64,000 nt of DNA from Streptomyces sp. SAI-135 (GCF_029893805.1 NZ_JARXYP010000002.1:620001-684000); one strand, 5' to 3'. Numbered from the stretch's first letter, positions 1-12,033 are shown. Program-made: numbers and translations. The notes: generated by a model not told the origin, from the letters alone.

Positions 1-528
1 TTCCCCGGCGCCCGCGTCGGCTACGTGGTCGCCGACCAGACCGTGGTCGACCGCGCGGGCGGCACCGGACTGCTGGCCGACGAACTGACCCGGATCAAGA
101 GCATGGTGACGGTCAACACCTCACCGCTGAGCCAGGCCGCGGTCGCCGGCATGCTGCTGTCCGCGGGCGGGGGCGCCGCCGCGCTGAACGCCGACACCGC
201 CGCGCACTACGGCGCGGCCATGGAGGCCACCCTCGAACAGCTCGAGGTCTTCCTGCCGGAGCCGGAGCGCACCGCCCTGGGGGTGCGCTGGAACCGGCCC
301 AGCGGCGGGTTCTTCCTCACCGTCACGGTGCCGTTCACCGCCGACAACGCGGCGCTCGCCCGCTCGGCCGAGGAGTTCGGCGTCATCTGGACGCCCATGT
401 CCTACTTCTATCCGCAGGGCGGCGGGGAGCACGTCCTCCGACTGTCCATCAGCTATCTCACCCACGCCGACATCCGTGAGGGGATCGCCCGCCTGGCGCG
501 GTTCATCACGGACTCGGCCCGGCTCTGA
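1..528 (+). CDS. PLP-dependent aminotransferase, C-terminal part (DPG pathway)
   Basis: The frame is open from base 1, so the 5' end lies outside the window; about 175 codons remain. The first residues, FPGARVGYVV, match the stretch just after the PLP lysine in the MocR/HpgT-type fold I aminotransferases, so the lysine should be only a few codons to the left. The C-terminal half carries the usual small domain with GVRWNRPSGGFF, where the substrate-carboxylate arginine is expected. Lying 71 bp ahead of dpgA, dpgB and dpgC, it is most likely the enzyme that converts 3,5-dihydroxyphenylglyoxylate to 3,5-dihydroxyphenylglycine (HpgT/DpgT role). The assignment of substrate is from context; the fold call is solid. 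Confidence 0.85.
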   Translation, partial: FPGARVGYVVADQTVVDRAGGTGLLADELTRIKSMVTVNTSPLSQAAVAGMLLSAGGGAAALNADTAAHYGAAMEATLEQLEVFLPEPERTALGVRWNRPSGGFFLTVTVPFTADNAALARSAEEFGVIWTPMSYFYPQGGGEHVLRLSISYLTHADIREGIARLARFITDSARL

Positions 529-599
529 AAGGCGTTGAAAGTGATGACCGTCGTACGCCGTCCGCGCAGCAAGCCCCGCATGTGGGGGTGGACCTACCG

Positions 600-1772
600 A
601 TGACCACCGGTGCACCTCCCGTCGCCGCACCTGCGGCCCCCGCGGCCGTGGAGCCGCTCGGCAAGCACACCCTGACGCCGCCCCGGATCATCGGCGTCGG
701 CACCGCCGTCACCGGGAACAGCTACGAACAGCGCACGCTGCTCGACCTGTTCGGCATCACCGACCCGCGGATCCGGTCCGTCTTCCTCAACAGCGCGATC
801 GAGCGGCGCCACCTCACGCTCCCGCCGCGCGAGGCCACCGGCGCCTTCGGTACCGAGCCGCAGGGCAAGTTGCTGGCCAAGCACAAACGCCTCGCGCTCG
901 ACATGGGCGCCCGGGCCGTACGGCAGTGTCTGGCGGACGCCGGACTCACCCTGGCGGACATCGACTACCTGTGCGTCGTCACGACCACCGGGCTGCTCAC
1001 GCCGGGGCTCAGCGCGCACCTGATGCGTGAGATGGGCATCTCGTCCGCCACCAGCCGGATGGACGTGGTGGGCATGGGCTGCAACGCGGGCCTCAACGCC
1101 CTCAACGCCCTTTCCTCCTGGGCCACGGCCAATCCCGGGCGGGTCGCCGTCATGCTGTGCGTGGAGGCGTGTTCGGCCGCGTACGTCATGGACGCCACGA
1201 TGCGTACGGCGGTCGTGAACAGCCTCTTCGGTGACGGAGCCGCCGCCATCGCGTTGCTGGCCGATCCGCCGGACGCGGCCGGTCCGTCGTCCGACGACCT
1301 CGATCCGTCCCCGGCGCCCGTCGCCTCGGCCGGACCGCGGCTGCTCGGATTCGCGAGCCATCTCATCGACAGCGCGATCGACGCGATGCGCTACGACTGG
1401 GACGACGACCAGCACAAGTTCAGCTTCTATCTGGACCCGGACATCCCGTACGTGGTCGGCGCGAACGCCGAGCAGGTGGTGGACCGGCTGCTGTCCGCCG
1501 AAGGGCTGCGGCGCTCCCACATCGCCCACTGGCTGGTGCACTCGGGCGGCAAGAAGGTCATCGACGCCGTGCGGGTCAACCTCGGGCTCACCCGGCACGA
1601 TCTGCGCCACACCAGCGGCGTGCTGCGCGACTACGGCAACCTGTCGAGCGGCTCCTTCCTGTTCTCGTACGAGCGGCTGATGCGGGAACGCGTCGTGCGG
1701 GCGGGCGAGTTCGGGGTCCTGATGACCATGGGACCCGGCTCCACGATCGAGACAGCACTCGTCCAGTGGTGA
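600..1772 (+). CDS. dpgA: DpgA, type III polyketide synthase
   Basis: Type III PKS of 390 residues. In the known pathway DpgA condenses four malonyl-CoA to 3,5-dihydroxyphenylacetyl-CoA, the first step to DPG. The Cys-His-Asn triad is visible: Cys161 in MGCNAGLN, His314 in VHSGGKK and Asn347 in DYGNLSSG. I chose the ATG at 600 because GGGGGTGG lies eight bases ahead; a GTG at 582 is in frame but has no ribosome site. An insertion rich in Pro/Asp near residues 225-245 (DPPDAAGPSSDDLDPSPAP) looks like a surface loop. The stop is 10 bp before dpgB, whose ribosome site overlaps the end of this gene. The DPG role rests on the dpgA-dpgB-dpgC order; alone it could be another resorcinol-type synthase. 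Confidence 0.9.
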   Translation: MTTGAPPVAAPAAPAAVEPLGKHTLTPPRIIGVGTAVTGNSYEQRTLLDLFGITDPRIRSVFLNSAIERRHLTLPPREATGAFGTEPQGKLLAKHKRLALDMGARAVRQCLADAGLTLADIDYLCVVTTTGLLTPGLSAHLMREMGISSATSRMDVVGMGCNAGLNALNALSSWATANPGRVAVMLCVEACSAAYVMDATMRTAVVNSLFGDGAAAIALLADPPDAAGPSSDDLDPSPAPVASAGPRLLGFASHLIDSAIDAMRYDWDDDQHKFSFYLDPDIPYVVGANAEQVVDRLLSAEGLRRSHIAHWLVHSGGKKVIDAVRVNLGLTRHDLRHTSGVLRDYGNLSSGSFLFSYERLMRERVVRAGEFGVLMTMGPGSTIETALVQW

Positions 1773-1782
1773 GGAGAATCCG

Positions 1783-3952
<2,170 letters not shown>

Positions 3953-3998
3953 GCCGCCCGGCTGACAGGCCACTCCCCGTCCTCCGCTCGCGCAAGAA

Positions 3999-4045
3999 GA
4001 ACGCCCGTCCGGTACCGGATCCACCGGTGTACCGGACGGGCGTTC
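3999..4045. terminator. Bidirectional terminator, dpgC / ABC permease
   Basis: A 17-bp perfect inverted repeat (GAACGCCCGTCCGGTAC and its complement) with a 13-nt loop lies between the convergent ends of dpgC and the ABC permease gene. The plus-strand side is followed by the weakly T-rich cttgt. Confidence 0.75.
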
Positions 4046-4074
4046 CTTGTCGGTTCACGCCGTAGGCCTGCCGC

Positions 4075-6693
4075 TCACTCCGTACGCAGGGCCCGGGCCG
4101 TCCCCGTCCGGGCCGCCCACCCCGCCGGCAGCAACGCGCCCGCCGCCGCGATGACCACGCCGCCCAGGGCGAGCAGGACCAGGATGCCGGCCCCGTAGAC
4201 GTCGATGTCCGCGGCCGGGATCTCCGTGCCGGTCGAGCGGCCCATCGCCGGCATGACCAGGTGGTGCAGGGCCACGCCGAGAGGTACGCCGATGGCGCCG
4301 GCCACCAGACCGGTGGCGGCCACGGAGGTGAGGACCATGGTGACGGTCTGGCGCGGGCTCATCCCGAGCGCCTTGAACACCCCGAGGTCATGGACCCGTT
4401 CGCGGGTGTCGAGCACCACCGTGTTGAGGACGCACAGGCACGCCACGACCACCAGCATGGCCGTCAGCATGGCGATCAGTGACTGCATCACCACGATGAC
4501 GGTCGAGGTGCGGGCGTCGTCGGAGCTCGTGGCGACCCCGCCGATCTCCTTCAGCCGGGTGTTGAGCCCGTCGAGGTAGTCGCCCTTGTCCGTGCCCGAG
4601 GCGAGCTCGACGGTGAAGTGGTCCAGCTTCACGTCGGGCACGATCTGTGCCACCGACGCGGCGTCGGCGCGTACCGCCATGCCCTGGTCGCCGAGGTCGA
4701 AGATCTCACCGACCAGCTTCAGCCGCACACTGCGGCCCTGGTCGGTCAGCGTCACGGTGTCACCGATCTTGGCGCCGGTGGCCTGCAGGAACCGGGCCGG
4801 TGCCACCGCCTCGCCGGGTGCGGAGAACCAGCGCCCCGACACCATCACCTGACCGGCGCCCTCGGCGTCACCCTCGTAGACCACGAGCGGTGTACCGCCC
4901 TTGACGCCGGCGACGCTCACGAAGGTCTTGCCGGTGCCGAAGTACGATCCCGTGCCGGACTGCGCCTTGATCGCCGCCTCGACCTCGGCCGGGTCGGCCG
5001 GCTTCACATCCTCCTGCGGACCCGTCGCCGTGCCGGGCGCGCCGCGGCCGTCGTGGTCCTCGCGGGCCGTGGCGCCGCCGTCCGAGCGGGAGCCCGTCCC
5101 GGGCACCGTGCCCTCGTCGCCGCGTGTCGGCGCCTCGCGGTCGCCGGCCCCGCTCCGCTCGGGCGCGCCTGGCCGTCCCATGGTGCTGACGGTGACGTCA
5201 CCGACCGAGTCCGGGTTGCCGTGCGTCTGGATGGCGAACAGCGAACTGCCCAGCCCCACCGCGAAGGTGATCGCGAGCGCGCCGAAGCCGACGGCCGCCG
5301 CGGTGGTCGCCGCCCGCGCCGGACGCGCGAACGGGGTCGCGAGGCCGAGGCTGACGGAGCGCGGTACCGGCAGCCGGGCCAGCAGCGCACGGACATGACG
5401 CCCGCGCCCCTCGCTCGGCGTGCGCCCGACGTTGATCGCCACCGCCGTGCGCAGCCGGGCGGCGCGCATGGCCGGGCCCAGCGCGGCGGCCACGACCAGC
5501 GCCAGTGCAGCCAGGGGCACCACGATGTCGATCCACAGCGGGATGAGCAAGGCGCTGGTGTTGTACGCGGTCTCGACCTCGTTCAGCATCGGGATCGCCA
5601 GCAGGTTGCCGACCACCACACCCAGCAGCGCGCCGAGCGAGGCCGGGATCAGTGCCTGTCCGACGTAGGCGCGCCCCACCTGCGAGGGCGTGAAGCCGAT
5701 CGACTTGAGGATGCCGATGCGGCGGGTGGAAGCGGCCACCGCACCGCTGACCACGATGGAGATGATCAGCACCGACATCGCCAGGGCGATGAGCGCGAAC
5801 GCGCTCACGAACGGGACGAACGCCGAGACGTTGTTGTCGGCGATCTGCTTGACGTCGAGCCACGACTGCGCGCCGCGCAGGGCGCCCCCGGGAAGCCCTG
5901 CGGAGACGGCCTTCTTGCCGGCCGCGACCGCGGACGGGCTGTCGGCGTCGTCGAAGCGGTACAGCATCTGGTAGCTCGAGTCCGCGCCCGACGCGGCCAG
6001 TCGGCTCAGCTGTGCGGGCAGCACCCACGCGTCGGCGCTCTCGCCGACCGACTCGGCGATCCCCGTCACGGTCAACTCGGCCTTGCCGTCCGGGCCGGTG
6101 ACGTCCACCTTGCTGCCCACCGCGATGCCGGGGGTACGGGCACTGGTCTCCAGCACGATCTCGCCGGACTTCGTGGCCCACTCGCCCTCGACGAGGCTCA
6201 CCTGGTCCACCGGCTGGTCCGCCTCGGCGCGGCCGACCACCGTCACCGGCGGCGGTTCGATGCCCGGGGGCCCGCCGTTCGCCGACTCCAGCCGCAGCGA
6301 GGCCACGGGGAACGGTCCGGCCGCCGCGGCCACGCCCTCGGCGTCCGCGGTCGCCGCCAGTTGGGCCGACGACACCTTCGTCGCGTCGAACTCCGCGCTG
6401 AGGTGCGCCCCGTGCTGCTTGGAGAAGGCCTGCTCGAACGGTCCCTGCGAGGCCACCAGCAGCCCGGCGCCGAGCACCGAGGCCGCCACCGCGAGCAGTG
6501 TGGTCAGCACCATCACGACGGTCTGCACCCGGCGTCGTCCCACGCCCGCGCGGACCACTCGGCCGAGCGCACCGCCTCCGCCGCCGCTCGGCCCGTCTCT
6601 GCCGTCCTGGTTGCCCGCGGGTGGCGGGGACGCGATCGCACCGGGCTCCGCGAGCCGGGTGCCGGTCGGGCGCGCCGGCCCCAGCGCGCTCAT
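4075..6693 (-). CDS. ABC transporter permease, MacB/FtsX type
   Basis: 872 residues with the duplicated FtsX layout: an N-terminal membrane segment near residues 55-80, a large periplasm-side domain, a core of three segments around 300-430, a second extracellular domain and a last membrane trio near 720-865. It would form the membrane part of an efflux or lipid/peptide-handling exporter with the ATPase encoded just upstream. Its ATG overlaps the ATPase stop (ATGA). A low-complexity Gly/Arg/Thr/Glu-rich stretch around residues 505-570 interrupts the second outer domain and looks like a disordered insertion. Exporters of this type next to two-component systems often handle cell-wall antibiotics; here the nearby DPG genes make self-protection possible but unproven. 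Confidence 0.88.
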   Translation of the reverse strand: MSALGPARPTGTRLAEPGAIASPPPAGNQDGRDGPSGGGGGALGRVVRAGVGRRRVQTVVMVLTTLLAVAASVLGAGLLVASQGPFEQAFSKQHGAHLSAEFDATKVSSAQLAATADAEGVAAAAGPFPVASLRLESANGGPPGIEPPPVTVVGRAEADQPVDQVSLVEGEWATKSGEIVLETSARTPGIAVGSKVDVTGPDGKAELTVTGIAESVGESADAWVLPAQLSRLAASGADSSYQMLYRFDDADSPSAVAAGKKAVSAGLPGGALRGAQSWLDVKQIADNNVSAFVPFVSAFALIALAMSVLIISIVVSGAVAASTRRIGILKSIGFTPSQVGRAYVGQALIPASLGALLGVVVGNLLAIPMLNEVETAYNTSALLIPLWIDIVVPLAALALVVAAALGPAMRAARLRTAVAINVGRTPSEGRGRHVRALLARLPVPRSVSLGLATPFARPARAATTAAAVGFGALAITFAVGLGSSLFAIQTHGNPDSVGDVTVSTMGRPGAPERSGAGDREAPTRGDEGTVPGTGSRSDGGATAREDHDGRGAPGTATGPQEDVKPADPAEVEAAIKAQSGTGSYFGTGKTFVSVAGVKGGTPLVVYEGDAEGAGQVMVSGRWFSAPGEAVAPARFLQATGAKIGDTVTLTDQGRSVRLKLVGEIFDLGDQGMAVRADAASVAQIVPDVKLDHFTVELASGTDKGDYLDGLNTRLKEIGGVATSSDDARTSTVIVVMQSLIAMLTAMLVVVACLCVLNTVVLDTRERVHDLGVFKALGMSPRQTVTMVLTSVAATGLVAGAIGVPLGVALHHLVMPAMGRSTGTEIPAADIDVYGAGILVLLALGGVVIAAAGALLPAGWAARTGTARALRTE

Positions 6694-7400
6694 CGGGCCA
6701 CCTTCGGCATGCTGTGGGCGGTGTCGCGGGCGACCTGTCCGTCGACCAGTTCGACGGTCCGGGTCGCGCAGGCCTCCGCCAGCGACAGGTCGTGGGTGAC
6801 GAGCATCATCGTCTGTCCGTCCGCGTTGAGTTCGCGCAACAGCGCCTGGACGTCCGCGCCCGACGCGGAGTCGAGTGCGCCGGTCGGCTCGTCGGCCAGC
6901 AGCAGTGCGGGACTGTTCATCAGCGCCCTGGCCACGGCGACCCGCTGGCGTTCGCCGCCGGAGAGCCGGCCCGGGTAGGCGTGCCGGTGCCGGGCGATGC
7001 CGAGGTAGCCGAGGAGTTCGTCGGCGCGGGCCGCGGCGCGGGCGCGGGGCATGCCCGCGAGCTGGGCAGGCAGCAGGACGTTGTCGGCGACGGTCAGATC
7101 GTCCAGCAGGTTGAAGAACTGGAAGATCATGCCGATCCAGGTCCGGCGGTACTTGGCGGAGCCGGTCTCGTTCAGCTCGTCCACCCGTACTCCGGCGACG
7201 CTCACGCTGCCCTGGGTCGGCCGGTCGAGCCCCGCGACCAGGTTCAGCAGCGTCGACTTGCCGCTGCCGGACGGACCCAGCACGGCGACCGCCTCGCCGG
7301 GCTGCACGTCCAGGGTCAGTCCGGACAGCGCGGGCGGGCCCTCGTCGTACGCCTTGCTCACGTCACGCAGTTCGATGAGCGGGTCGATCAGGTCCCTCAC
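6690..7400 (-). CDS. ABC transporter ATP-binding protein, MacB/LolD type
   Basis: 236 residues, starting at GTG behind GGAGG. Walker A is GPSGSGKST (42-50), the signature is LSGGERQRVAVARAL, and Walker B is LLLADEPTGALDS, where the PTGALDS wording is characteristic of the MacB/LolD/FtsE branch that pairs with FtsX-like permeases. It is the first gene of a two-gene operon with the permease. It is transcribed away from a histidine kinase gene whose start is 205 bp distant; the shared intergenic region is likely to hold both promoters, though I could not fix either. Confidence 0.92.
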   Translation of the reverse strand: MRDLIDPLIELRDVSKAYDEGPPALSGLTLDVQPGEAVAVLGPSGSGKSTLLNLVAGLDRPTQGSVSVAGVRVDELNETGSAKYRRTWIGMIFQFFNLLDDLTVADNVLLPAQLAGMPRARAAARADELLGYLGIARHRHAYPGRLSGGERQRVAVARALMNSPALLLADEPTGALDSASGADVQALLRELNADGQTMMLVTHDLSLAEACATRTVELVDGQVARDTAHSMPKVAR

Positions 7401-7605
7401 GGCGCCTCCAGGTGTGCCAGTTCTCGTTGCGTACTCGAAGAAGCTAGGTGTGAGGGGTCCCGTACCGCGTCGGCCGCTGTGTCGAAGGTTCCTACCGTGT
7501 GTGGCGGAGGCCCGGCGGTCTCATCCCTGCGATGTAGTCGAGAGGGGGAGGCCGACCGGCTCGTGGACTGATCCACGGCGGACGGCCCCTTGCCACAATG
7601 GCGGG

Positions 7606-8991
7606 GTGAATTCAGCGAGGCGGATCCTTCGACGCCCACCGTTCCCCACGAGCGCGCCGCGGACAAGTGTCATGCGGTCGTACGGTGCCCGCGCAGCCTC
7701 GGTGCTGCGCGCCACGGGCATGCCGCCGCGGCGCTCACGCTGGACCTGGATCGCCGATGTGCTGCTCGCCGCGGTGCTCGCGGTGGGCACGTTCTCCGCG
7801 GACCTGGACCGCTCGGCCCACGACGACCGGCCGCGGGCGCCGCGTGTCACGGCCTCGGCTCCGGCCTCGCCCTCGGCATCGGATCCGGCCGCCGCGGCGC
7901 CGACCCGCCCGGTCCCCCCGCGCGAGCAGGACTCCGCGCCCGCTCAGCAGAGCGACCGGAAGCTGCCTCCCGCCGAGCCGTGGGAGCTGGCGCTCGCCGT
8001 GCTGTCCGCGGCACCGCTGGCACTGCGCCGGCGCTGTCCGCTGGCCGCGTTCTGGGCGGTGCTCGTCGCGACCTGGCTCTTCCACCTGGGCGAGATCACC
8101 ACGGACGCGGCGGTGTTCGCCTTCGCCAGTGCGCTGATCGCGGCGTACAGCGCGGCGATGTACAGCCCCCACCGCGTGGCCGCGCTGGTGAGTCTGGTGC
8201 TGGGCGGCGGCGCGTTCTGCGCCCTGTCCCTGCTGCCGGAGATAGACCGCGGTCTGATCCCCCTGCTGGTGCTGCTGCCGGTGGCGCTCGGCGCCAACCT
8301 GGTGCACGCCTGGCAGCAGCGGGTCCGCGCCCAGCAGGACGCGACCCGGCTCGCCGTCGAGCGCGAACGCTCGCGCATCGCACGGGAGTTGCACGACGTC
8401 GTCACCCACAACGTCAGCATGATGACGATTCAGGCCAGCGCCGCGCGCAAGACCCTCGACGCCTCTCCCGACCTGGCCCGCGAGGCGTTGCAGGCCGTCG
8501 AGGCGGGCGGGCGGGCCGCGTTGGCGGAACTGCGGCACGTGATGGGTCTGCTGACGATGGCCTCGGACGGGCCGGATCCGGCCGCGACCGCGGACCTGGC
8601 CCCGCAGCCGGGCCTGGGACAACTGGCCGAACTGACCGGGCGGGTGCGCAGCACGGGCGTACCCGTCGAACTGTCCGTCACCGGCACTCCGGTCCCGCTG
8701 CCCGCGGGCGTGGACCTGGCCGCGTACCGGGTGGTGCAGGAGGCACTCACCAACGCCGTCAAGCACGCCGCGGGTGCCGCGGTGACGGTGTCCGTGGAGC
8801 ACGCGCCGGGCGAGGTGAGGGTGGCGGTCGAGGACACCGGCGGACAGCGCAGGCCACGGGTCGCAGGAAGCGGCCGCGGCCTGATCGGACTGCGCGAACG
8901 GCTCGCCCTGTACGGCGGTACGCTGTCCGCAGGCAGCCGCCCGCACGGGGGCTTCGCCGTCCTGGCGATCATCCCGGTGGAGGCCGAATGA
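7606..8991 (+). CDS. Sensor histidine kinase, NarL-system type (HisKA_3)
   Basis: 461 residues from the GTG at 7606. A -10-like CACAAT ends seven bases before it, so the mRNA may be leaderless; an ATG at 7672 is the main alternative. One membrane segment near residues 46-65 is followed by a Pro/Ala-rich extracellular linker and about five more segments at 125-240. The dimerisation box SRIARELHDVVTHNVSMM gives the phospho-acceptor His263. The HATPase domain shows the N box in EALTNAVKHA and the G box in GRGLIGLRERLALYGG. The stop overlaps the response regulator start (ATGA). Kinases of this class sense envelope stress or small molecules; the divergent ABC exporter is the likely target. Confidence 0.9.
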   Translation: MNSARRILRRPPFPTSAPRTSVMRSYGARAASVLRATGMPPRRSRWTWIADVLLAAVLAVGTFSADLDRSAHDDRPRAPRVTASAPASPSASDPAAAAPTRPVPPREQDSAPAQQSDRKLPPAEPWELALAVLSAAPLALRRRCPLAAFWAVLVATWLFHLGEITTDAAVFAFASALIAAYSAAMYSPHRVAALVSLVLGGGAFCALSLLPEIDRGLIPLLVLLPVALGANLVHAWQQRVRAQQDATRLAVERERSRIARELHDVVTHNVSMMTIQASAARKTLDASPDLAREALQAVEAGGRAALAELRHVMGLLTMASDGPDPAATADLAPQPGLGQLAELTGRVRSTGVPVELSVTGTPVPLPAGVDLAAYRVVQEALTNAVKHAAGAAVTVSVEHAPGEVRVAVEDTGGQRRPRVAGSGRGLIGLRERLALYGGTLSAGSRPHGGFAVLAIIPVEAE

Positions 8992-9710
8992 GCACCGAGG
9001 CACAGCACACGGACGACGGCATCGGGCCGCCCAGGGTGGTGATCGCCGACGACCAGGCGCTCGTTCGCACGGGCTTCCGGATGATCCTCGCCGCCGACGG
9101 CATCGAGGTCGTGGGCGAGGCGACCGACGGCGAGGAGGCCGTGGCCGTCGTCCGGCGCACGCTCCCCGACGTCGTGCTGATGGACATCCGCATGCCGGGC
9201 ACCGACGGCCTGGAGGCCACCCGCCGCATCCTCGGCCCGGACACCCCCTCGACCCCGCCGCGGATCATCATCCTCACGACATACGACCTCGACCAGTACG
9301 TCTACGGGGCCCTCGCGGTCGGCGCCAGCGGTTTCCTGCTCAAGGACGTCACCCCGGAGCACCTCTCCGCCGCCGTGCGCCTGGTCCGCTCCGGCGACGC
9401 GCTGCTCGCCCCGTCGATCACCCGCCGTCTCGTGGAGCGCTTCGCCATGCCCACCGGACGCAAGACCACGTTGCACCGCGACCTGTCCACGCTCACCCGG
9501 CGTGAACTGGAGGTCCTCGAATCCCTGGCCCGCGGCCTGAGCAACGCGGAACTCGCCGCTCGTTTCCACCTGAGCGAGGCGACGGTCAAGACCCACGTGA
9601 CGCACATCCTCGCCAAGCTCCAGCTCCGCGACCGCGCCCAGGCGGTCATCGCCGCCTATGAGACGGGCCTGATCACACCGGGCTCCCTGGAGACTCCGTC
9701 GGCGGGCTGA
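8988..9710 (+). CDS. Response regulator, NarL/FixJ family
   Basis: 240 residues. The receiver domain has the acidic pair in VVIADDQALVRTGF and phospho-acceptor Asp66 in VVLMDIRMPG; Thr and Lys switch residues are present (ILTTYD, LLKDV). A LuxR-type helix-turn-helix follows (LTRRELEVLESLARGLSNAE, then a recognition helix in SEATVKTHV). It is translationally coupled to the kinase. The gene ends just before a 14-bp inverted repeat. It probably controls the divergent ABC exporter operon. Confidence 0.93.
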   Translation: MSTEAQHTDDGIGPPRVVIADDQALVRTGFRMILAADGIEVVGEATDGEEAVAVVRRTLPDVVLMDIRMPGTDGLEATRRILGPDTPSTPPRIIILTTYDLDQYVYGALAVGASGFLLKDVTPEHLSAAVRLVRSGDALLAPSITRRLVERFAMPTGRKTTLHRDLSTLTRRELEVLESLARGLSNAELAARFHLSEATVKTHVTHILAKLQLRDRAQAVIAAYETGLITPGSLETPSAG

Positions 9711-9713
9711 CTG

Positions 9714-9744
9714 CGCCGCCCGGGCCCTCGGGGCCCGGGCGGCG
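9714..9744. terminator. Bidirectional terminator, response regulator / M4 protease
   Basis: CGCCGCCCGGGCCC and its exact complement, 14 bp each, are separated by only three bases. The hairpin lies between convergent gene ends and begins three bases after the response regulator stop. Confidence 0.75.
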
Positions 9745-9765
9745 GTGTTCACCGGGGGTGTCGGG

Positions 9766-12033
9766 TCAGGGTGTCAGTTGCCAGCGCGCGATGTACCCGA
9801 CGTCGATGGACGCACGGTCCTGGACGCGCAACTTCCAGGTGCCGTTGAGGGGTTGGGCGGAGGCGTCGACCGTGAAGGTCTGGTCGACGTTGTCGGCGGA
9901 GCCGCCGCTGCGGTTCAGCAGGGAGTAGACGGTGCCGTTGGGCCCGACGAGGTCGACGGTGAGGTCACCGCGGTAGGTGTGGACGATGTTGACGTACACC
10001 TTGGTCGTCGTGGAGGCGTTGCCGTCGCGGCCGGTGATGGTCACCGGGGACTCCACGGCGGCGCCGTTGTCGGGGATGTCGACGCGGGTGGAGCTGGCGT
10101 AGACGTAGGCGATCTGCCAGCTGAAGGTGTCGGTGGCGCTCGCCCCGGTGCTGTCGGTCACCGTGACGGTGACCTCGCTCGTGCCGAGGGTGGTCGGGGT
10201 GCCGCTGATCAGGCCGCCCGGGCTGAGGGTCAGGCCGTCCGGCAGGCCGCCGGCCTCGTAGGTCAGGGAGGATCCCGTGTTGGTGGTGTAGGCGTCCAGT
10301 TGGAGGCTCACCACCTGGTTGACGCCGCTGATCTGGTCGGCGACCGGGGCGAGGTTGACGCCGAGGGCGATGCGGTTGCCGACGTTGATCGCGGCCCAGG
10401 CGTCGGCGACCGCCAGGTAGGTCGGGCTGTAGGCGCCGAACAGGTCGGCGGCGGCCGACAGGGTGGCGGTGCGGGCGCCGGCGTAGTCGGTGGTCGAGGT
10501 CATGTACGTCGTCAGCGCCCGGTACCAGATGGCGGCGGCGTTCTCGATGCCGACACCGGTCACGGGCCGGCCGTCGTAGGTCGGGCTGTCGTAGGAGACG
10601 CCGTTGACGGTCTTGGCTCCGCTGCCCTCGGAGAGCAGGTAGAAGAAGTGGTTCGCGGGGCCGGACGAGTAGTGCACGTCGATGCTGCCCAGGGTGGAGC
10701 TCCAACTGTCCCTGGAGTCGCCGTCCTTGGAGGGCTTGTCCATGTAACGCAGCGGAGTGCCGTCGCCGTTGATGTCGATCTTCTCGCCGACCAGGTAGTC
10801 GGCGGGGTCGGTGGCGAGGTTCTCGTGGAACTCGACGGCGGCGGCGAAGATGTCGGAGGTCGCCTCGTTCAGGCCGCCGGACTCACCCGAGTAGACCAGG
10901 CCCGCGGTGGCGGCGGTGACCCCGTGGCTCATCTCGTGGGCGGCCACGTCGAGCGCGGTCAGCGGGTGGGTGTTGCCCGAGCCGTCGCCGTAGGTCATGC
11001 AGAAGCAGGAGTCCTGCCAGAAGGCGTTGACGTAGTTGCTGCCGTAGTGGGCACGGCTGTACGCGGCGACGCCGTCGTTGCGGATGCCGTTGCGGCCGAA
11101 GGCGTCCTTGTAGAAGTCCCAGGTGGCCGCGGCGCCGAAGGCCACGTCGACACCGGCGGTCTGGCGATCGGTCGGCGAACCGTTGCCCCAGACATCGTTG
11201 TCGTCGGTGAACAGGGTGCCGGTCCCGGAGGTGCCCTGGTTCAGGTCGTACGTCTTGTGTCCGGCGCGGTCGGGGTCGACGAGCTGGTAGGTCGATCCGG
11301 CGGGGGTGGTGCCGAGCGGGACGGTGCCGACGTACTGGCCGGTGCCCTCGCCGGTGTGGACCTGCTCGGCGGCCAGGAGTTCCTTGCCGGTGGCGGCGTC
11401 GGTGACGACCTGGAGTTCGCTGGGCGTGCCGTCCCTCTGGACTCCCTCGACGAGGGTCTCCCAGGCCAGCACCGGCTTGCCGGTGCCGGCCCAGACGACC
11501 AGACGGGAGGCGTTGCCCACCTCGGCGTCCTCGACCCGGTCCCGCCGGGAGACCGCGAGGGCCTTGTCGGTGGCACCGCGGGACGTGACCTTGGGGCGGA
11601 GCGAGGGCACCGAGAGCCGTGCCGCGTTCGCCTTGGTGACGGTCGTGCGGCCATGGCTGTCGTGGACGACGAGGTCGCCGCCCAGGACGGGCAGGCCGGC
11701 GAAGGTGCGCTCGTAGCGGGTGTGCGTGGTGCCGTCGGCGTCGGTGACGACGTCCTTGGCGACGAGCTTCTCCTCGGCGCCGAGGCCGATGCGCCGCGCG
11801 GTGTCGGCCGCGGCGGACTGGGCGCTCTTCACCAGGGCGGTGCGACGGGCGGGGGTCAGAGAGGTCTGCGCCGCACCGGCCCGCGGGGTGGCGGTGATCT
11901 TCGCGGGTCCGGGGTCCGCCGGTGCCGCATCCGCCGAGTACGGGGCTGCGAGGCCGAGCAGGGAGCCTACGGCGGTGAGGGCGACAACGGCGGCACGTCT
12001 GCGCCGCACGAGCGCGCGGTGTGACAGGGGCAA
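9766..12033 (-). CDS. Secreted M4 (thermolysin-like) metalloprotease with P domain
   Basis: 755 residues. The start is read as TTG at 12033 because GAAGGAGAA stands just before it and the product then opens with a good signal peptide (basic RRRR, hydrophobic core, cut near AADAAPA). An FTP/PepSY-type propeptide follows. The zinc site is HEMSH (His366, Glu367, His370) with the third ligand Glu390 in NEATSD. After the peptidase come an Ig-like domain (about 530-640) and a proprotein-convertase P domain (about 645-755) ending in a beta-rich GYIARWQLTP. P domains on bacterial proteases usually aid folding or substrate binding and can be trimmed off. The enzyme acts outside the cell on protein nutrients. 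Confidence 0.92.
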   Translation of the reverse strand: MPLSHRALVRRRRAAVVALTAVGSLLGLAAPYSADAAPADPGPAKITATPRAGAAQTSLTPARRTALVKSAQSAAADTARRIGLGAEEKLVAKDVVTDADGTTHTRYERTFAGLPVLGGDLVVHDSHGRTTVTKANAARLSVPSLRPKVTSRGATDKALAVSRRDRVEDAEVGNASRLVVWAGTGKPVLAWETLVEGVQRDGTPSELQVVTDAATGKELLAAEQVHTGEGTGQYVGTVPLGTTPAGSTYQLVDPDRAGHKTYDLNQGTSGTGTLFTDDNDVWGNGSPTDRQTAGVDVAFGAAATWDFYKDAFGRNGIRNDGVAAYSRAHYGSNYVNAFWQDSCFCMTYGDGSGNTHPLTALDVAAHEMSHGVTAATAGLVYSGESGGLNEATSDIFAAAVEFHENLATDPADYLVGEKIDINGDGTPLRYMDKPSKDGDSRDSWSSTLGSIDVHYSSGPANHFFYLLSEGSGAKTVNGVSYDSPTYDGRPVTGVGIENAAAIWYRALTTYMTSTTDYAGARTATLSAAADLFGAYSPTYLAVADAWAAINVGNRIALGVNLAPVADQISGVNQVVSLQLDAYTTNTGSSLTYEAGGLPDGLTLSPGGLISGTPTTLGTSEVTVTVTDSTGASATDTFSWQIAYVYASSTRVDIPDNGAAVESPVTITGRDGNASTTTKVYVNIVHTYRGDLTVDLVGPNGTVYSLLNRSGGSADNVDQTFTVDASAQPLNGTWKLRVQDRASIDVGYIARWQLTP